A stretch of 5,399 nucleotides of DNA from contig JAQCJS010000099.1 in assembly GCA_027592975.1 (NCBI GenBank), positions 1 through 5,399 of the forward strand. The letters run 5' to 3'. Positions 1 to 3,823 of the stretch are shown here, one piece after another; the stretch's first letter is position 1; each line of letters begins with the position of its first letter. Both the position numbers and the translations under genes were made by a program. Below the pieces are notes generated by a model, which did no database searches, was not told where the DNA came from, and saw nothing but the letters and a program-made list of their open reading frames with translations. The stretch is from Chloroflexota bacterium. GTDB lineage: Bacteria; Chloroflexota; Dehalococcoidia; UBA2979.

Positions 1-1
1 C

Positions 2-37
2 GTCGTCGAGGAGGTGCGCATACAGAAGGCATCGTGA
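2..37 (+). CDS. Possible C-terminal end of an upstream gene (partial)
   Basis: The frame starting at base 2 reads VVEEVRIQKAS and ends at a TGA at 35-37, shortly before the promoter of the isomerase gene. Eleven codons cannot identify a product. The mixed charged/hydrophobic composition is compatible with a real protein C-terminus, and the position just before a new promoter would fit. It could equally be chance, because other frames are also open here. Confidence 0.25.
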   Translation, partial: VVEEVRIQKAS

Positions 38-55
38 CTGCGTGTCTCAAAATGC

Positions 56-85
56 TTGACAGGTTCCGGGGGGCGCCCCTAGCGT
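56..85 (+). promoter_or_regulatory. Putative sigma-70-type promoter of the phosphoglucose isomerase gene
   Basis: A perfect TTGACA -35 box (56-61) is followed after 18 bases by TAGCGT (80-85), which fits the TANNNT form of -10 boxes in GC-rich bacteria. Transcription would start near 92, giving a 5' leader of about 55 bases before the ATG at 146. The spacer contains the 10-bp palindrome GGGGCGCCCC (70-79). The AT-richer bases just upstream (TCAAAATGC) stand out in this GC-rich window. Confidence 0.5.
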
Positions 86-137
86 CGGACTCGTCGATGC
101 ACCGCAGGCGTCCCGCAGGACGCGGGCATCAAGGCGA

Positions 138-141
138 GGAT
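138..141 (+). other. Ribosome binding region deciding the isomerase start
   Basis: An AAGGCGAGGA stretch ends about five bases before the ATG at 146. A longer reading from position 34 exists in frame 1, but that is the wrong frame for the N-terminal domain. The SIS1 motifs are in frame 2, which opens with this ATG, so 146 is the supported start. Confidence 0.5.
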
Positions 142-145
142 TCCC

Positions 146-1749
146 ATGCAACGTCACCGCGTCTCCACGCCGCCTCGCGCCGTGCCCATCGCACGCGAGC
201 TGCGAGACCGTGCCCGCGCACGCGCCGAGGCGTTCCGCAGCGACCGCGTGATCGAGCGCATCTGGGCACGCGACCACACCGTGTGGAAGCCCGATCCCAC
301 CGAGATCGCCGACCGGCTTGGCTGGCTGGACGCGGACGCGGAGATGGCCGCGCAGGTCCCCGACCTCCAGGCGTTCGCCACGGGCGTCGGCCGCGAGGGG
401 TACACCACGGCCGTGATCCTGGGCATGGGCGGGAGCAGCCTCGCACCGCGCGTGCTGGCGACGGCCTTTGCCGGGCACACGCGCGGGCTGGAGGTGCTGG
501 TCCTCGACTCCACCGTGCCGGAGGCGATCCGCGCGGTCGAGGCGCGCGCGCCGCTGGGTCGCACGCTGTTCATCGCTTCCAGCAAGTCCGGCACGACGCT
601 GGAGACGGCCACGCTGCTCGACTACTTCTGGGCGCGCGAGCCGGACGGGCGTCACTTCGTGGCGATCACGGACGAGGGCACGCCGCTGCAGACGCTGGCC
701 GAGGAGCGCGGCTTCCGGCGCACGTTCCTCAACCGCCCGGATATCGGCGGTTCTCCGCGCTGTCCTACGTGGGCCTGGTGCCCGCCGCGTTGCTCGGGAT
801 CGACCTCGCGCGGCTGCTGGAGGGCGCGCGCCACATGCGCGAGGCCTGCGCCGGTGAACAGGAGGTGCTGCTGAACCCGGGCGCGCAGATGGGCATCCTG
901 ATCGCGGAGGCCGCGCTCCTGGACCGGGACGTGCTGACGCTCCGCGTGGACGGGAGCATGGGCCGCTTCGGCGCGTGGTTGGAGCAGTTGATCGCGGAGT
1001 CCACGGGCAAGGAGGGGCTGGGCATCCTTCCCGTCTGCGACGAGCCCCTGAGCACGCCCGACGTGTACGACGACTCCCGGTTCTTCATGGCAATCGGAAA
1101 CGACCGCGATGCGGGCGTGCTGGACGCGCTGTCGGACGGTGGACGCCTGCCCGTCGCCTCGTACTCACCGGGCGAGGCGTACCGGCTGGGGGGCGAGTTC
1201 TTCCGCTGGGAGTTCGCCGCAGCCGTCGCCGGGCGCGTGCTCGGCATCAACCCGTTCGACCAGCCCGACGTGGAATCCACGAAGCGCGAGACCGCGCGTC
1301 TGCTGGAAGCGCCCGAGCGCGTGGACACGGGCGACGATGCGCCGGAGGCGGGCGACCTGCTCGACCGCATCGAGTGCGATGCCAACGCCGCGGAGTACAT
1401 CGCGGTGCACGCCTACCTGCCGCGTTCGCGCGCGAACGATCAGCGCCTGCGCCAGATCCGGGCCCGCCTGCTCGACCGCCACCGGCTGCCCACCACCGTG
1501 GAGTACGGCCCATCGCTGCTGCATTCCACCGGCCAGTACCACAAGGGTGGCCGACGTCGAGGCGCGTTCGTGCAGCTCATCGAACGACCGTCAGCCGAGA
1601 CGCGGCTCGCGATCCCCGGCCGCGACTACGACTTCGGCCACCTCGCCCGCGCACAGGCAGCGGGCGATCGGAGCGCGCTAGTCGCTCGCGACCGGCTGGT
1701 CGCCGTCACGACGCTCGACGGGCTCGACGCGATCACCTCGCCTACCTAG
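146..1749 (+). CDS. pgi: Glucose-6-phosphate isomerase, transaldolase/Pgi-fusion type, split by a frameshift
   Basis: Interconverts glucose 6-phosphate and fructose 6-phosphate in the cytoplasm (glycolysis and pentose phosphate recycling). The ATG at 146 is preceded by an AAGGCGAGGA ribosome binding site. The first SIS domain shows GMGGSS at residues 93-98 and SSKSGTT at 145-151. The conserved NRPDIGG follows at 731-748, and reading then moves from frame 2 to frame 1 at about 746-752, continuing as RFSALSYVGLVPAALLG. Frame 1 carries the second SIS domain and the general Pgi motif NPFDQxxVExxK, whose lysine at 1282-1284 aligns with the catalytic lysine of the family. The extra C-terminal part with HSTGQYHKGG is typical of the Pgi half of bifunctional transaldolase/Pgi proteins, but no transaldolase domain precedes it here. 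Its length of about 535 residues is complete for a stand-alone enzyme. The frameshift may be real or a sequence error. The family call is firm; the intactness is not. Confidence 0.85.
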
Positions 1750-1819
1750 CTGGGGCGGCTCGCCAGGGATGCATCCGCGGGCCGCTCCTCGCTGGATAGC
1801 GCCTACCCGATGCTCACCC
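1750..1819. other. Convergent intergenic region without a clear terminator
   Basis: Seventy bases separate the stops of the isomerase and the SRPBCC gene. I looked for a stem followed by T-rich sequence on both strands and found none. Termination here may be factor-dependent. Confidence 0.4.
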
Positions 1820-2275
1820 TCACGCGCCACGCCCCGGCGCCGGCGGGGTCGACCACCCGGACGTCTGCGAGGCACGCGCCTCGATGTACCCCTTGAAGGC
1901 GTGCAAGTCGCGCTCCGTGCGCATCGCGATCGCCTGCTCGTCATCCCGCGCCGCCTCGATGTCGATCTCCATGCGGACGCGCGTCTTGCCCTCCGCGAGC
2001 GCATCCACCATCACGGCGCCCGCGTGTACCGGACCGGCGGTCGCCTCCCAGCGGATGCGGTCGTCCGGGGCTTGCTCGATGATCGCGACTTCCCATTCCT
2101 CCGGCTGACGTGCGCCGTCCGCACTACGCGCGCGCCAGCGGAGCCGCTTCGCGTCCAGCAGCGACACCTCCTCGACGTCCTCCATGAACTGGGGGTAGGA
2201 CTCGAACTGGGTCCACGCGTCGTAGACCATGCGCAGCGGCGCGGTGACCACGACTTCGCGGGTGATGCTGGGCAT
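1820..2275 (-). CDS. SRPBCC-fold protein (polyketide cyclase/dehydrase-like, COG5637-like)
   Basis: A 151-residue protein of the START/SRPBCC (Bet v 1-like) superfamily, which forms a hydrophobic ligand cavity. The substrate cannot be told from sequence. The N-terminal strand ITREVVVTAP (residues 4-13) is followed by the helix and loop VYDAWTQFESYPQFMEDVEEV (about 17-37). EEWEVAIIEQAPDDRIRW (about 59-76) and the closing helix ERDLHAFKGYIEAR (about 121-134) match the family pattern of cyclase/dehydrase-like members. The start at 2275 is chosen because AAGGAGA lies five bases upstream. The reading frame runs on to 2461, but that extension has no ribosome site and no family similarity. The gene is convergent with the isomerase (70-base gap) and divergent from the gene at 2518. 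It appears cytoplasmic, with no signal peptide or membrane segment. The C-terminus is a short Pro/Gly-rich tail. Confidence 0.88.
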   Translation of the reverse strand: MPSITREVVVTAPLRMVYDAWTQFESYPQFMEDVEEVSLLDAKRLRWRARSADGARQPEEWEVAIIEQAPDDRIRWEATAGPVHAGAVMVDALAEGKTRVRMEIDIEAARDDEQAIAMRTERDLHAFKGYIEARASQTSGWSTPPAPGRGA

Positions 2276-2280
2276 GACGA

Positions 2281-2288
2281 TCTCCTTC
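2281..2288 (-). promoter_or_regulatory. Strong Shine-Dalgarno of the SRPBCC gene
   Basis: On the minus strand GAAGGAGA is followed by TCGTC and then the ATG at 2275. This fixes the translation start over longer in-frame options. Confidence 0.8.
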
Positions 2289-2353
2289 GGGGGGACGCGG
2301 TGGGGCAGGATCGGGACGGCCGAGGGCCGGCGGGCACCCACGATCGACCAGGC

Positions 2354-2372
2354 CGCATCGCGCCCCGATGCG
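2354..2372. repeat. 7-bp inverted repeat in the divergent intergenic region
   Basis: Arms CGCATCG (2354-2360) and CGATGCG (2366-2372) are exactly complementary with a five-base loop. It lies in the upstream region of the SRPBCC gene. It could be a protein-binding dyad or a chance match in GC-rich DNA, and no T-run follows on either strand. Confidence 0.35.
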
Positions 2373-2413
2373 CCGCGGCAGACGATCCGTGTCAGCGCGG
2401 TCTGAATCCGATC

Positions 2414-2449
2414 CACGATCGGCTGCCTGCGGCCTGGCAGCCGATCGTG
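2414..2449. repeat. Perfect 14-bp inverted repeat between divergent genes
   Basis: Arms CACGATCGGCTGCC (2414-2427) and GGCAGCCGATCGTG (2436-2449) are perfectly complementary around the eight-base loop TGCGGCCT. The element sits between the divergent starts at 2275 and 2518. No T-tract follows on either strand, so it is not a standard intrinsic terminator. Possible roles are an operator for a dimeric regulator, a structured leader, or a remnant repeat. The sequence shows the dyad directly; any role is inferred. Confidence 0.8.
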
Positions 2450-2479
2450 CGCCCCGTGCAACCCCGCCCGCCGCGCGTG

Positions 2480-2511
2480 TTGCGGGGCCGCAATCCGCTC
2501 ACGCCTAGGCT
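2480..2511 (+). promoter_or_regulatory. Putative promoter giving a leaderless transcript of the 80-residue gene
   Basis: TAGGCT at 2506-2511 fits the TANNNT form of a -10 box and ends six bases before the ATG at 2518, so transcription would start at or next to the start codon. No Shine-Dalgarno is present between 2490 and 2517. A TTGCGG at 2480-2485 could serve as -35, although 20 bases of spacing is long. TTGCGG is also the left arm of an inverted repeat, TTGCGG-GG-CCGCAA (2480-2493). Confidence 0.4.
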
Positions 2512-2517
2512 CCCGCC

Positions 2518-2760
2518 ATGAGCAACGAAGAGCGTCCCGTCCGAGCCAGTGACCGCGCCACCTCGGGCTTCGAGCGCGTGGAGCGCGCCGGTGCGGAGGC
2601 GATGGCGCAGCGACCGGATCTCCGGGATGAGGACGGGCGGGCGATCACCGACCCCGGCCAGGACGCGCGCGCGCCCGAAGAGCGGCCCACCGTCCGTCAG
2701 GCGCTCCTGGATGAAGCCGAGCAGCACATCGGCTCGGATCGGGAAGGGACCTCCGAATGA
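2518..2760 (+). CDS. Small charged hypothetical protein (80 residues)
   Basis: I do not recognise a family. The product is rich in Arg, Glu, Asp and Ala, has no cysteine, no membrane segment and no signal peptide, and looks largely disordered apart from a possible helix near VRQALLDEAEQHI (about residues 59-71). G/C dominates third codon positions, as in the other genes here, and the frame is open from ATG to TGA. There is no Shine-Dalgarno. Instead a -10-like TAGGCT lies just upstream, suggesting leaderless expression. The stop overlaps the ATG of a following 53-codon frame (ATGA). The gene is divergent from the SRPBCC gene across a region with strong dyads. A cytoplasmic stress-related or accessory role would be guesswork. 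Confidence 0.65.
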   Translation: MSNEERPVRASDRATSGFERVERAGAEAMAQRPDLRDEDGRAITDPGQDARAPEERPTVRQALLDEAEQHIGSDREGTSE

Positions 2761-2918
2761 GCCCCCGCTGCTCCGGGACCCCCACCGTCCGCGCCGCCTG
2801 CCCGCGCCTCGATCGCGTCGCACCGCTACGCACCCGTGCGCTACACCTGGGCCGAGACGGCCGCCGCGCGGTCGTGCGGAGCTATCCAGACGCGATGCTG
2901 CGGCGCACCTCAATCTGA
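2757..2918 (+). CDS. Possible small ORF overlapping the preceding stop (53 codons)
   Basis: The ATG at 2757 overlaps the TGA of the 80-residue gene as ATGA, the common layout for translational coupling. AAGGG at 2744-2748 lies eight bases upstream as a possible ribosome site. The product is basic (many Arg), includes LGRDGRRAVVRSYPDAMLRR near residues 31-50, and has no clear membrane helix. Most third positions are G or C, matching the coding style of the neighbours. No family is recognised. Because open frames are common in GC-rich DNA, this may be noncoding; the coupling geometry is the main support. Confidence 0.35.
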   Translation: MSPRCSGTPTVRAACPRLDRVAPLRTRALHLGRDGRRAVVRSYPDAMLRRTSI

Positions 2919-2996
2919 CGATTCGAGTCGGTGTGAGCCTCGCGCAGAGGTGGATCTCTTCGACCGGCGCGCTTCAAACAACGCCCTGGGGGACGC

Positions 2997-3110
2997 CTAG
3001 AAGCGGAACCGGCGCCGACGTCCCGTGGCGGGCAGCACCACAAACCGGAACACGATCAGCGCCAGTAGCGTGCCGATGAAGACCTCCAGCACGTCGTCCG
3101 AATCGGCCAC
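2997..3110 (-). CDS. Micro-membrane protein, single helix with Arg-rich tail (37 residues)
   Basis: A GTG start at 3110 is preceded on the minus strand by AGGAGG with a six-base spacer, the strongest ribosome site in the window. The product starts MADSDDVLEVF, continues with a single hydrophobic helix (about residues 9-28, containing IGTLLALIVF and FVVL), and ends in a basic tail with GRRRRFRF before TAG. The acidic N-terminus and Arg-rich C-terminus predict N-outside/C-inside topology by the positive-inside rule. I recognise no family. It may be a regulatory or structural membrane peptide, perhaps acting on a larger complex, but nothing here names a partner. It is divergent from the 3338 gene and convergent with the 2518 gene pair. 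It is below the usual length cut-off of gene finders. Confidence 0.65.
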   Translation of the reverse strand: MADSDDVLEVFIGTLLALIVFRFVVLPATGRRRRFRF

Positions 3111-3114
3111 GGGA

Positions 3115-3122
3115 CACCTCCT
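3115..3122 (-). promoter_or_regulatory. Near-perfect Shine-Dalgarno of the 37-residue gene
   Basis: The minus strand reads AGGAGGTG and then TCCC before the GTG start at 3110. This full-length anti-16S match at ideal distance is the main evidence that the tiny ORF is translated. Confidence 0.75.
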
Positions 3123-3254
3123 GCACGTCTGATGCTCACGTCACCGGCGGGGGCGCGGCCGGGACGAGGCGATGCTAGCCATCCATGCAGCGCGACGAGG
3201 CATCGCACTCGCGGGTGGGACTTGCAGACGCATCGCAAACCCTCCGTGCCCTCA

Positions 3255-3295
3255 CGCTCGCGCGGGTTATGCTGGTACAACAGAGAGCGCGAGCG
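3255..3295. repeat. 9-bp inverted repeat around a -10-like box upstream of the 3338 gene
   Basis: Arms CGCTCGCGC (3255-3263) and GCGCGAGCG (3287-3295) are exactly complementary with a 23-base gap. TATGCT (3268-3273), a plausible -10 box for the operon at 3338, lies inside the gap. No convincing -35 box is found 16-18 bases upstream. The arrangement could be an operator spanning the promoter, but short GC-rich arms can match by chance. Confidence 0.35.
3268..3273 (+). promoter_or_regulatory. Possible -10 box for the operon starting at 3338
   Basis: TATGCT, preceded by GGGT and followed by an AT-richer GGTACAACAG, is the best -10-like match in the divergent region 3111-3337. Its transcript would have a leader of roughly 55-60 bases before the GTG. 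A -35 partner is not evident. Confidence 0.35.
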
Positions 3296-3326
3296 GCCCC
3301 GTGGCATGGCTCGCGCCGGCAGGATC

Positions 3327-3331
3327 AGGAG
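3327..3331 (+). promoter_or_regulatory. Ribosome binding site of the 3338 gene
   Basis: AGGAG six bases upstream of GTG decides this start over an ATG at 3185 in the same frame. Confidence 0.7.
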
Positions 3332-3337
3332 CGCTCT

Positions 3338-3805
3338 GTGACTGCCTCGAATCGATGGCTGGGCCTGGTCGCCGCGGGCATCGCGATCGCCGTGATCGCG
3401 GGGATCCTCGTCACCACGTTCGCGGGCGGGGAGCGCGAGTACGCGCCCGGGACGCCGGAGCGCGCGGTGCAGGACTACCTGCGCGCCGTCAGCGACCGCG
3501 ACGCCACCGCCGCGTTCGCGTTCTTCTCCCCGGAGTTGCTGGAGCGGTGCGAACCGAAGCCGCGCGAGAGCATCAGCAGCCGCGGCGACAGCACCATCCG
3601 CGCTACCCTCGACCGCTCCGAGGTACGGGACAGCACGGCGGAGGTGCGCGTGCGCCTCACGGAGTCGTACAACACGGACAGCCCCTTCGGCAGCGGCGAG
3701 TCCACGTTCTCGCAGATCTACGTGCTAACGCGGGCGGACGGCGAGTGGCGCTTCTCCGAGGCGCCCTGGCCCACCTACTGCCCGCAGCCTATCCCCGTCC
3801 GGTAG
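3338..3805 (+). CDS. Membrane-anchored NTF2-like (DUF4878-like) protein
   Basis: A 155-residue protein with one N-terminal membrane helix (about residues 7-28), then a soluble domain expected outside the membrane. It has no lipobox cysteine, so it is a signal-anchor protein rather than a lipoprotein. The segment TPERAVQDYLRAVSDRDATAAFAFFSPELLERC (about 39-71) is the helical start typical of NTF2-like/DUF4878-like folds, and TESYNTDSPFGSG to YVLTRADGEWRFSEAPW (about 108-144) supplies the closing strands. Cys71 and Cys148 are the only cysteines and could form a disulfide. The GTG start is chosen because AGGAG (3327-3331) lies six bases upstream. The frame runs on to 3185, but that extension would place Arg-rich sequence before the membrane helix. 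It is 18 bases from the next gene, so the two are likely co-transcribed. Ligand or partner is unknown. Confidence 0.8.
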   Translation: MTASNRWLGLVAAGIAIAVIAGILVTTFAGGEREYAPGTPERAVQDYLRAVSDRDATAAFAFFSPELLERCEPKPRESISSRGDSTIRATLDRSEVRDSTAEVRVRLTESYNTDSPFGSGESTFSQIYVLTRADGEWRFSEAPWPTYCPQPIPVR

Positions 3806-3823
3806 CGAAGGGCGCGTCCCGCG

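Larger units (their letters stand above)
3111..3337. other. Divergent intergenic region between the micro-protein and the membrane operon
   Basis: This stretch holds the minus-strand Shine-Dalgarno (3115-3122), the -10-like TATGCT and its flanking inverted repeat, and an 8-base direct repeat GCATCGCA (3200-3207 and 3230-3237). An inverted copy of its 7-base core, GCGATGC, lies at 3169-3175. Control of the two divergent units from here is likely, but no operator is proven. Confidence 0.4.

Noticed and set aside
34..750. N-terminal part of the frame that starts at 34 as the start of the isomerase
   Set aside because: Its first 240 residues are Arg/Ala/His-rich nonsense; the true N-terminal SIS domain is in frame 2 from 146. 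Only the part after about 750 is real coding sequence.
765..1400. 211-codon minus-strand frame antisense to the isomerase
   Set aside because: The translation is Ser/Arg/Pro-rich with no motif, and the opposite strand carries unmistakable Pgi motifs.
2276..2461. 62-residue N-terminal extension of the SRPBCC protein
   Set aside because: The strong Shine-Dalgarno sits directly before 2275, the extension has no similarity to the family, and it would read through the intergenic dyads.
3169..3237. GCGATGC-type heptamer in three copies spaced about 30 bases
   Set aside because: Spacing is suggestive, but short GC-rich words recur often by chance in this composition, and the copies are not all in the same orientation.
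3185..3337. 51-residue extension of the NTF2-like protein
   Set aside because: There is no ribosome site before 3185, the extension is unlike a signal region, and AGGAG lies six bases before the GTG at 3338.
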